From the NCBI GenBank assembly GCA_029946075.1, contig JAQSDT010000235.1, positions 1 to 5,222 of the forward strand: 5,222 nt of DNA, in the 5' to 3' direction. The position numbers were made by a program, and so were the translations under genes. Under the pieces are notes generated by a model. It saw only the letters and a list, made by a program, of their open reading frames with translations. It had not been told where the DNA came from and did no database searches. Source of the DNA: a bacterium (GTDB taxonomy: Bacteria > Pseudomonadota > Alphaproteobacteria > Rhizobiales > Xanthobacteraceae). This document shows positions 1 to 4,500 of the stretch, piece by piece (the stretch's first letter is position 1; each line of letters begins with the position of its first letter).

Positions 1-448
1 GGGCATCGGCTTCTTCCGCCGGCAGGCCGGTCGCGCGATAGAGATTGCCGACATTCTTCAGCCGTGCCGCATCGACGCTGGCGACCGCTGCCGCCGCCCC
101 CTCGTCGGACCGCGCCCATTGCCGGATCGCGAGTTCGACCGCCATGCCCGCGGTGTTCATGCGCTCCGAATAGAGCGCGATCAGCGCCTTCAGCCGTTCG
201 CGCGCGGTGATGCCGTCGAGGCTGACCTGTTTCTCGATCGCGGCGATGCGCCCCTGGCTCCAGCTCGCCAGCATACCGTCCAGCAGCGCTGCACGGTCGC
301 GGAAGCGGCGATAGAACCCGCCCTTGGTGACGCCGAGGTTCTTGGCCAGCACCTCCACCCGCACGCCCTCGACGCCGGTCCTGGCGATTTCCTCGAAACC
401 GGCCTCGATCCAGGTCTCGGTTCGCACGTCGGTTCTGGTGTCGCTCAT
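1..448 (-). CDS. TetR/AcrR-family transcriptional regulator, C-terminus cut by window edge
   Basis: The leftward frame from the ATG at 446-448 stays open to the window edge, giving 149 residues of a family that is usually about 190-200 long, so the C-terminal part is missing. An N-terminal TetR DNA-binding domain is visible: the helix-turn-helix lies at about residues 30-50, with the recognition-helix stretch VTKGGFYRRF at 40-49, followed by the typical helix start (RDRAALLDGML). The rest is alpha-helical and would be the ligand-binding and dimerisation domain. The ligand cannot be read from the sequence. The facing genes are thioesterase-like, so an acyl-CoA or related lipophilic ligand is a reasonable inference. 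Two palindromes directly upstream suggest that it represses itself and the divergent genes. The domain call is firm; ligand and targets are inferred. Confidence 0.93.
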   Translation of the reverse strand, partial: MSDTRTDVRTETWIEAGFEEIARTGVEGVRVEVLAKNLGVTKGGFYRRFRDRAALLDGMLASWSQGRIAAIEKQVSLDGITARERLKALIALYSERMNTAGMAVELAIRQWARSDEGAAAAVASVDAARLKNVGNLYRATGLPAEEADA

Positions 449-463
449 GGTCTCACCGGATTT

Positions 464-479
464 TGATACGGTGCCGTAT
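464..479. promoter_or_regulatory. Probable TetR operator 1 (proximal to tetR-family gene)
   Basis: ATACGG (466-471) and CCGTAT (474-479) form a perfect 6-bp inverted repeat around two bases. The centre lies 24 bp upstream of the regulator start. It fits the pattern TGATACG-N4-CGTAT shared with the second palindrome at 498-517. The position in the gap between the regulator and the divergent genes is where TetR proteins usually bind. Binding by this regulator is inferred. Confidence 0.72.
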
Positions 480-497
480 TGCTAGCCCGAAAGCGAT

Positions 498-517
498 CTG
501 ATACGCCACCGTATCAG
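498..517. promoter_or_regulatory. Probable TetR operator 2 (proximal to thioesterase genes)
   Basis: CTGATACG (498-505) and CGTATCAG (510-517) form a perfect 8-bp inverted repeat around a 4-base spacer. The centre is 35 bp from the centre of the first palindrome and 33 bp upstream of the ATG at 541. Both sites share TGATACG-N4-CGTAT, so the same dimer probably recognises both. No convincing -35/-10 pair could be placed, although a promoter for each direction should lie between or over these sites. Confidence 0.75.
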
Positions 518-540
518 AATCGAAAAAGCGGGAGCGAGCG

Positions 541-705
541 ATGGAAACGGAAGCGACCTGTCGCGGCACGGTCTATCCGTGGCAGTGTCTCGGCGACCTG
601 CGAGATCACGGCGTGCACATGGACCGGCAGGCGTGCAAATCCGCGCCGTTCGCGCCCGCGATTCGCAACACCGCGATCAAGCATCTCGAGCCTGAGATGG
701 CGTGA
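541..705 (+). pseudogene. Remnant of a hotdog acyl-CoA thioesterase, core deleted
   Basis: A good ribosome binding site (GGGAG at 530-534, six bases from the ATG) leads into a 54-codon frame. Its start, with TCRGTVYPWQC at residues 6-16, resembles the N-terminus of 4HBT-type thioesterases, where WQC is normally followed by DHxGHMN and the hotdog core. Here the frame passes instead into GVHMDRQACKSAPF (residues 24-37), which resembles the C-terminal end of the same family (a VHxD..ARK..PFP-like pattern). Most of the expected 140-160 residues are absent. The simplest reading is an in-frame internal deletion joining the two ends, with the junction near residues 16-22. An alternative is that DHGVHM at 22-27 is a damaged version of the N-terminal DHxxHM motif. 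The family match is from memory. Either way no functional enzyme is expected. The frame ends 5 bases before the next ATG at 711. Confidence 0.62.
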
Positions 706-710
706 GCGGC

Positions 711-776
711 ATGCCGTCCTTCGAACCCAGGAATCCGCGCTTTCGTGAACTGGCGAACGAGATGTTCGCGCAATAG
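711..776 (+). pseudogene. 5' segment of PaaI-type thioesterase, cut off by an amber codon
   Basis: The ATG at 711 opens 21 codons (starting MPSFEPRNPRF and ending EMFAQ), then a TAG at 774-776. The same frame continues directly through HA into the thioesterase at 783. The segment has the make-up of the N-terminal helix that precedes the hotdog fold in PaaI-like proteins, where a residue pattern such as F-x-R/Q-Q-x-x-M is usual. The TAG sits where a glutamine is expected, so one C-to-T change of CAG would explain it. A sequencing error remains possible. The intact gene would have run 711-1151 and encoded 146 residues. Confidence 0.6.
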
Positions 777-782
777 CACGCG

Positions 783-1151
783 ATGCAGACGCTCGGCATC
801 TCCATCGCCCGGCTGGAGCCGGGCGAGGTCGATCTGGTGATGGACTATTCGCCCGCGTTCACCCAGCAGCACGGCTTCGTCCATGCCGGGATCATCACTG
901 CCGGCCTCGACAATGCCTGCGGCATGGCGGCGTTCTCGTTGATGCCCGAAGGCGCTGATATCCTCACCGTGGAATTCAAGACCAATCTGCTGGCGCCCGC
1001 GCGCGGCCAGCGTTTCAGCTTCCGCGCCCATGTCGTCAAGCCGGGCCGGACGCTGACGATCTGCGAGGCCCGCGCCTATGCCGGGCAGGACGGCGCAGAA
1101 AGCCTGGTCGCGACCATGACCGGCACGCTGATGGCACTGCCGCAGCGTTAG
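783..1151 (+). CDS. PaaI-family hotdog thioesterase, probably 5'-truncated by a stop codon
   Basis: This 122-residue frame is a single hotdog-fold thioesterase domain of the PaaI/4HBT type, which cleaves acyl-CoA thioesters in the cytoplasm. The active-site region is H30-G-F-V-H34-A-G36 followed by the helix carrying D43 (GLDNACG), matching the family's HGG...D/E arrangement. The later strands LTVEFKTNLLAPA (61-73) and the GRTLTICEARAY stretch (88-99) complete the fold. The start at 783 is only the first ATG after the amber codon at 774-776 and has no clear ribosome binding site. The original start is probably 711. The core domain is complete, so a reinitiated product could fold but may be poorly expressed. 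It lies downstream of the TetR operators and was probably co-transcribed with the broken gene at 541. The domain call is firm; whether the gene still works is unclear. Confidence 0.8.
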   Translation: MQTLGISIARLEPGEVDLVMDYSPAFTQQHGFVHAGIITAGLDNACGMAAFSLMPEGADILTVEFKTNLLAPARGQRFSFRAHVVKPGRTLTICEARAYAGQDGAESLVATMTGTLMALPQR

Positions 1152-1173
1152 GCCCCGTCCGCGGGGACGGGGC
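1152..1173 (+). terminator. GC-rich hairpin after the thioesterase, probable terminator
   Basis: GCCCCGTCC (1152-1160) and GGACGGGGC (1165-1173) form a perfect 9-bp stem with a 4-base loop. It begins one base after the PaaI stop codon. No T-run follows directly, so it may be a weak or factor-dependent terminator, or an mRNA-stabilising 3' end. Confidence 0.55.
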
Positions 1174-1290
1174 GGCCGGTACGGCAGTTTCAACCGCTGA
1201 TTCCGTGCTTGCAGTGCAGGCCTGTGCTACGGCCATGGCAGTCCACAGAAAATCCTTCTATGGTCGCGCCGTGCACATGAGTCTCTCAAC

Positions 1291-2079
1291 TTGATTATCT
1301 CGACCGCGCAAAGCGTGCTGGGACTGGCGTCGGGGATGCTGGTCGGGTTCTCGCTCGGCCTCGTCGGCGGCGGCGGCTCGATCCTCGCCGTACCCCTGAT
1401 GGTCTATGTGGTCGGCGTGCCCGAGCCGCACGTTGCGATCGGTACCAGCGCCATTGCGGTGGCCGCGAACGCGGCCGTCAATCTCTCCAACCATGCGCGC
1501 GGTGGCACCGTGATCTGGTCCTGCGCGCTGATGTTCGCGGCATCCGGCATGGCCGGCGCCTTCGGCGGCTCGCTGCTCGGCAAGATGGTCGACGGCCAGA
1601 AACTGCTGGCGCTGTTCGCGCTGGTCATGATCGTGATCGCACTGTTGATGCTGAAGACGCGCGCGCGGGTCGGATTGCCCGACGTCAAGGTCTCGATGTC
1701 CAACTCACCGGCCATCGTCGGCCTCGGCCTCGCGACCGGGACGCTGTCGGGATTCTTCGGCATCGGCGGCGGCTTCCTGATCGTGCCGGCCCTGATGCTG
1801 GCGACGGGGATGCCGATCATGAATGCGGTCAGTTCCTCGCTGGTCGCGGTCACCGCCTTCGGCATGACCACGGCGGCAAGCTATGCCTGGTCCGGGCTGG
1901 TGTCGTGGGCGCTGGCGGGGCTGTTCGTCGCCGGCGGTATTCTCGGTGGCCTCGCCGGCACGCGGGCCGCGCGGCACCTCGCCGAGCGCCGCGGCGCGCT
2001 CAATATTGTGTTCGCCGTGGTCATTATAGCGGTGGCGCTCTATATGCTGGCGCGTAACATATCGCTGTTCCCGGCGTAG
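1291..2079 (+). CDS. TauE/SafE (TSUP, DUF81) family membrane permease
   Basis: This is a 262-residue integral inner-membrane protein of the TSUP family, members of which move sulfite, sulfonates, sulfoacetate or other anions. It shows the family's internal duplication: a glycine-rich loop in each half (GLVGGGGS at 23-30 and GIGGGFLIVPAL at 157-168), each followed by a hydrophobic segment and a small-residue helix. About eight membrane segments are expected, and the length is typical. The start is taken as TTG at 1291, which gives the usual short N-terminus before the first helix. The ribosome binding site is weak, and in-frame GTG 1315 and ATG 1336 are alternatives that would cut into the first helix. 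A DsbA-like gene follows after 30 bp, suggesting an operon. Substrate cannot be assigned. Confidence 0.93.
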   Translation: MIISTAQSVLGLASGMLVGFSLGLVGGGGSILAVPLMVYVVGVPEPHVAIGTSAIAVAANAAVNLSNHARGGTVIWSCALMFAASGMAGAFGGSLLGKMVDGQKLLALFALVMIVIALLMLKTRARVGLPDVKVSMSNSPAIVGLGLATGTLSGFFGIGGGFLIVPALMLATGMPIMNAVSSSLVAVTAFGMTTAASYAWSGLVSWALAGLFVAGGILGGLAGTRAARHLAERRGALNIVFAVVIIAVALYMLARNISLFPA

Positions 2080-2109
2080 ACAGGGAACAGAGGCCTTCGC
2101 GAGACCCAT

Positions 2110-2778
2110 ATGAACCGATCCAACAATTCCGCCGGGACCAACCCGGGACCCACGCGGCGCACCGCGCTCGGCCTGATCGGCGGCGCCGCGCTGCTCGGCA
2201 CGGCCTCGCGAACCGCGCTGGCGCAAGGCCGCGACGACGTGCTGACCGAAGCGCTGGTGCTGCGCGATCCGGATATCCCCTCGACCGGCAACAAGGACGG
2301 CGACGTCAACATCGTCGAATGGTTCGACTACAATTGCCCGTATTGCCGCAAGATCGCGCCCGAGATCCAGCAGGTGGTGCAGGACGACGGCAAGGTCCGC
2401 CTGGTGCTGAAGGACTGGCCGATCCTCGGCGAGGTCTCGAAGTTTGCCGCGCGCATGGTGCTCGCTGCCAAATATCAGGACAAGTACATGCCGGCGCACG
2501 AGGCGCTGATCGGGGTCAGTTCCAAATTGACCGAGCCGCGTGTTCGCGAACTGGTTGCGGGCGCCGGCGTCGACATGGACCGCCTCAACCGCGATCTCAC
2601 GGCCAAAGCCGCGGATATCGACGCCATTCTCGGCCGCACCCACCAGCAGGCGCTGGCGTTCGGCTTCAAGGGAACGCCGTCCTTCATCGTCGGCAAATTC
2701 CGCGTGCCCGGCATCCTCACCATGGCGGAATTCGAAATGGTGATTGCCGACGCGCGAAAGGCGAAGAAGGCCAACTAG
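2110..2778 (+). CDS. DsbA-family exported thiol:disulfide oxidoreductase
   Basis: This 222-residue protein has a thioredoxin-like fold with a helical insertion, as in the DsbA/Com1 group that forms or isomerises disulfides in the periplasm. The active site is C76-P-Y-C79 in WFDYNCPYCRKI, and the cis-proline that packs against it is P190 in GTPSF. E. coli DsbA has CPHC; CPYC is common in alphaproteobacterial homologues. The N-terminus carries a twin-arginine-like signal (TRRTALGL at 15-22), a hydrophobic stretch and a probable cleavage site after ALA at residue 38, so Tat export is likely. The Shine-Dalgarno is weak (GCGAGA at 2099-2104), but no other start fits the signal peptide. It probably shares a transcript with the TSUP permease 30 bp upstream. 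No DsbB partner is visible in the window. Confidence 0.95.
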   Translation: MNRSNNSAGTNPGPTRRTALGLIGGAALLGTASRTALAQGRDDVLTEALVLRDPDIPSTGNKDGDVNIVEWFDYNCPYCRKIAPEIQQVVQDDGKVRLVLKDWPILGEVSKFAARMVLAAKYQDKYMPAHEALIGVSSKLTEPRVRELVAGAGVDMDRLNRDLTAKAADIDAILGRTHQQALAFGFKGTPSFIVGKFRVPGILTMAEFEMVIADARKAKKAN

Positions 2779-2820
2779 CGGGAACGGCAAGTTCTTTTGC
2801 ACGACCTGTCATGCGTTGGT

Positions 2821-2836
2821 GCACTCTTGGGAGTGC
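2821..2836. terminator. Small hairpin between convergent genes, possible weak terminator
   Basis: GCACTC (2821-2826) and GAGTGC (2831-2836) form a 6-bp stem with a TTGG loop in the 61-bp gap between the dsbA-like gene and the convergent regulator gene. There is no real T-run on either side, so termination is only suggested by position. Confidence 0.3.
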
Positions 2837-2839
2837 TGT

Positions 2840-3775
2840 TCACCGGCCCTTTGCACCGGCCTTGCGTGCGTTGACTTCGGGCGCTTCAGACCATCGCAGT
2901 TCGAAGCGGCTTGAAGATCGCGCCAGCAGTTTCGCTGAGAAGGTGTCGCGCCCTTCACACACCATCATTTCGTTGTTTTCCGCGCCGATGATTCGACGGG
3001 AGAAGCCGCGCGCGAGAGGCTCGGCTTCATAGTAGTAGAGGCCCAGGAGGCCAACGGGTTGGCTGGCGTCGCTTCGAAAAGACAACAGCCTGAGAACGGG
3101 CGTTTCATCGCAAAGCTTTACGCTGACCTTGAGGTTGGGCAGTGCCGTGCCCAACCCCTGCAACCCGAATATCGACGCGTTGATGCTGGAGCGAGTACCT
3201 TCGTCAGCTTCGAATTGCGGGTTCTTTATCAGCGCCCGAATCGTACATTTGAAATCCGCGATCCTGGAAGCTTCAGTGAGGCTCGATCGAAGATACGGCA
3301 TCAACGTTTCGGCTGTGTAGAGCCAAAGATCAATTTGCGTGCTCGTTCCGAAGAGTTTTTTCCGCTGAATGAATTGATAAACTGAACTTGGATCGGCTGG
3401 GATCGTTTCAATTCCTTCCAGTCTGCGGCCGTCATCGCCAAGCCCCAAATCTCCCTGCTGACTCCTTCGGTAGAACGCGGCGCTCATTTCTTCACGAAAG
3501 TGCTGAAGGCTTGGATTGCTTCCAAACAGCACGCGGAGGATCGTCGGTAACCAGCCTGGCCCGGGACCTTCGCCGTTTTCCCACAAGTTCAGCGAGCGTA
3601 CGGAAACGCCGACATCCGCCGCGAAATCCTTCTTTGACCATTTAGCTGTGCGGTCCGGACGGGTACCGCGCGCCAGATGAAACGTCAGCAGTCCCTCGAA
3701 GGTCGGTTGATCCGGGACAGCTTTCTGATCGGAAGATGAATCGGAAGGTACTTTGCTTCCGGTCCTTCGCGTCAT
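2840..3775 (-). CDS. Helix-turn-helix (XRE-like) protein with C-terminal PLD-like/sensor domain
   Basis: This is a 311-residue cytoplasmic protein. Residues 46-86 hold an XRE/Cro-type helix-turn-helix: WSKKDFAADVGVSVRSLNLWENG contains the usual helix 2, turn and recognition helix ending in the conserved W-E-N-G. Residues about 130-295 form a second domain that starts SVYQFIQRKK and contains IDLWLYTAETL (148-158), FKCTIRALIKNP (175-186), LKVSVKLCDETPVLRL (215-230) and LGLYYYEAEPL (244-254). This alternation of strands and helices resembles noncatalytic PLD-like domains fused to HTH domains (DUF5919-like), but no HKD catalytic motif is present, so a sensing role is more likely than nuclease activity. 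That assignment is tentative. Start ATG 3773-3775 follows a purine-rich stretch without a strong GGAG. GC is about 48% in 3181-3420, well below the flanking genes, suggesting transfer. It diverges from the 59-residue gene and may regulate it. Confidence 0.85.
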   Translation of the reverse strand: MTRRTGSKVPSDSSSDQKAVPDQPTFEGLLTFHLARGTRPDRTAKWSKKDFAADVGVSVRSLNLWENGEGPGPGWLPTILRVLFGSNPSLQHFREEMSAAFYRRSQQGDLGLGDDGRRLEGIETIPADPSSVYQFIQRKKLFGTSTQIDLWLYTAETLMPYLRSSLTEASRIADFKCTIRALIKNPQFEADEGTRSSINASIFGLQGLGTALPNLKVSVKLCDETPVLRLLSFRSDASQPVGLLGLYYYEAEPLARGFSRRIIGAENNEMMVCEGRDTFSAKLLARSSSRFELRWSEAPEVNARKAGAKGR

Positions 3776-3816
3776 CTGTCTTCTTCTCTTCTCGAAAAAT
3801 TTGCTCTGGTCTGATC

Positions 3817-3842
3817 GTGGGCGGTGATGCTCACCAGCCCAC
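3817..3842. promoter_or_regulatory. Bulged inverted repeat between divergent regulator and small gene
   Basis: GTGGGC-GGTG (3817-3826) pairs with CACC-A-GCCCAC (3832-3842) around a 5-base loop (ATGCT), a 10-bp stem with one bulged A. It lies 41 bp upstream of the regulator start and ends 7 bases before the small gene's ribosome binding site. It could be an operator for the helix-turn-helix protein, or an mRNA hairpin controlling translation of the small gene. The pairing is seen; the role is inferred. Confidence 0.5.
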
Positions 3843-3849
3843 TAACTCG

Positions 3850-3855
3850 AAAGGA
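3850..3855 (+). promoter_or_regulatory. Ribosome binding site that sets the small-gene start at 3865
   Basis: AAAGGA lies 9 bases upstream of ATG 3865. The in-frame ATG at 3856 directly abuts it and is too close to use. The frame is also open upstream to an ATG at 3736, but that start would overlap the divergent regulator gene and lacks a binding site. Confidence 0.7.
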
Positions 3856-3864
3856 ATGACTACC

Positions 3865-4044
3865 ATGACCAAGAAAATCGTCCACGTCGAGTCGCGTCGC
3901 AATTCGAACTACGACCATCCGCTCAACTTCCTGTCGGAGAAGTATGAGGCCGAGGCGGTCGATGACAGCGGAAGCCGCGCGACAGGCTACGGGTCCACGC
4001 GCTCGGGCGCCATCGCGAATGCGGTGAGCAAGGTCAAGAGCTAA
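3865..4044 (+). CDS. Small hypothetical protein, 59 residues
   Basis: I do not recognise this protein. It starts with a basic segment (MTKKIVHVESRRNSNYDH) and has no membrane segment or signal peptide. The second half, YEAEAVDDSGSRATGYG (27-43) followed by STRSGAIANAVSKVKS (44-59), reads as two beta strands and a helix of the kind X-A-x-D-x-G-x-x-x-x-G-x-G-x-T-x-x-x-A-x-x-x-A. That layout recalls small alpha/beta domains such as DUF2188-like or dsRBD-like folds, but this is only a shape comparison. A clear ribosome binding site, sensible codon use and a strong terminator 25 bases after the stop support a real gene. It is divergent from the helix-turn-helix regulator across an 89-bp gap containing an inverted repeat, so control by that protein is plausible. 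It may be the effector of a two-gene module; nothing in the sequence shows what it does. Confidence 0.75.
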   Translation: MTKKIVHVESRRNSNYDHPLNFLSEKYEAEAVDDSGSRATGYGSTRSGAIANAVSKVKS

Positions 4045-4068
4045 CTACGATACTTGCAACGGGAGTGG

Positions 4069-4100
4069 GGAGGAGGCCCTTCGGGGCCGCCTCCTTTTTT
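4069..4100 (+). terminator. Intrinsic terminator with UUCG tetraloop
   Basis: GGAGGAGGCCC (4069-4079) pairs with GGGCCGCCTCC (4084-4094) around TTCG, with a single A-G mismatch, and six T residues follow (4095-4100). The C(UUCG)G loop is unusually stable. It begins 25 bases after the small gene's stop codon and should end that transcript. Confidence 0.93.
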
Positions 4101-4166
4101 GTGCTGCGGTGCAGTGACGCGAAGTCTCATTCTCGACCAGAACCGGGAAGATTCTGGCGGTCACAA

Positions 4167-4197
4167 GAAAAGCGCCCCGTCGTGAAACGGAGCGCTT
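4167..4197 (-). terminator. Intrinsic terminator of the 67-residue membrane protein gene
   Basis: Read leftward, AAGCGC-T-CCGT (4197-4187, including the mismatched base) pairs with ACGG-G-GCGCTT (4180-4170) around a 6-base loop, with one C-A type mismatch between 4176 and 4191. TTTTCTTG follows the stem on this strand. It lies 28 bases beyond the stop codon at 4225 and faces the rightward terminator at 4069-4100. Confidence 0.85.
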
Positions 4198-4224
4198 GAA
4201 CTAGCGGGGACGAGTGCCCGCGAA

Positions 4225-4428
4225 TTACTTCGACGAGACCTTCACCCAATCCTCATGGGCGCGCGTCTTCAGCGCCTTCCAGTCGGCTGCGGCCACGTCC
4301 CAGTTGACGATGGTGCGATTGGCCGGCGCGCCGCCGTTGGCCACGCTCGACGTCTGCATGGAATCGTAGACATAGACGCCTCCGACCAGCATCAGCGCGC
4401 CCAGGATCATTCCAAATAACGTCCGCAT
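4225..4428 (-). CDS. Small single-span membrane protein, 67 residues, unknown function
   Basis: The start at ATG 4426-4428 is fixed by GGAGGG at 4436-4441, seven bases upstream; the frame is open to an upstream start at 4455, which lacks a binding site. The protein has a hydrophobic N-terminal helix (FGMILGALMLVGGVYVY at about residues 5-21), acting as a membrane anchor or uncleaved signal, then a short low-complexity linker (TSSVANGGAPAN) and a polar tail (IVNWDVAAADWKALKTRAHEDWVKVSSK) with three spaced tryptophans. The tail probably faces the periplasm. It resembles conserved hypothetical proteins of Bradyrhizobium relatives, but I know no assigned function. The hydrolase gene ends 72 bases upstream on the same strand; the gap may hold a separate promoter, though none stands out. 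Confidence 0.88.
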   Translation of the reverse strand: MRTLFGMILGALMLVGGVYVYDSMQTSSVANGGAPANRTIVNWDVAAADWKALKTRAHEDWVKVSSK

Positions 4429-4435
4429 GACAAAT

Positions 4436-4441
4436 CCCTCC
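4436..4441 (-). promoter_or_regulatory. Strong ribosome binding site deciding the 4428 start
   Basis: GGAGGG on the leftward strand, seven bases before the ATG at 4428. It selects this start over the longer frame beginning at 4455, whose extra nine codons lie across the binding site itself. Confidence 0.85.
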
Positions 4442-4500
4442 GTTGCGCCTGACAACGTGGTGCGAGCAGAATGGTTCCGGATCGTGTTAAACCGAAAAGG

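Noticed and set aside
479..748. Rightward frame of 89 codons across the thioesterase remnant
   Set aside because: It is rich in R, S and P with no family signature. The frame starting at 541 has the ribosome binding site and thioesterase-like ends.
606..1193. Leftward open frame of 195 codons opposite the thioesterases
   Set aside because: It is antisense to the PaaI domain, has no recognisable family and its start region crosses the hairpin at 1152-1173.
1705..2802. Long leftward open frame of 365 codons
   Set aside because: It lies antisense across the permease and the dsbA-like gene, both firmly identified. Its composition (rich in R, H, Q, G, E) is typical of the antisense of GC-rich coding DNA.
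2841..2861. Direct repeat CACCGGCC at 2841-2848 and 2854-2861
   Set aside because: It lies in the 3' end of the regulator gene, is only 8 bp, and no matching copy was seen at the other end of the accessory segment, so it is not supported as an attachment site.
2319..3032. Rightward open frame of 237 codons
   Set aside because: It is a shifted frame of the dsbA-like gene that runs on into the antisense of the regulator gene; no domain is visible.
3736..3864. Upstream extension of the small gene to ATG 3736
   Set aside because: It would overlap the start of the divergent regulator gene, has no ribosome binding site, and the added residues look like non-coding sequence.
4137..4157. Inverted repeat CCAGAA / TTCTGG with a 9-base loop
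   Set aside because: A 6-bp stem between two convergent terminators with no T-run; too weak to call a separate element.
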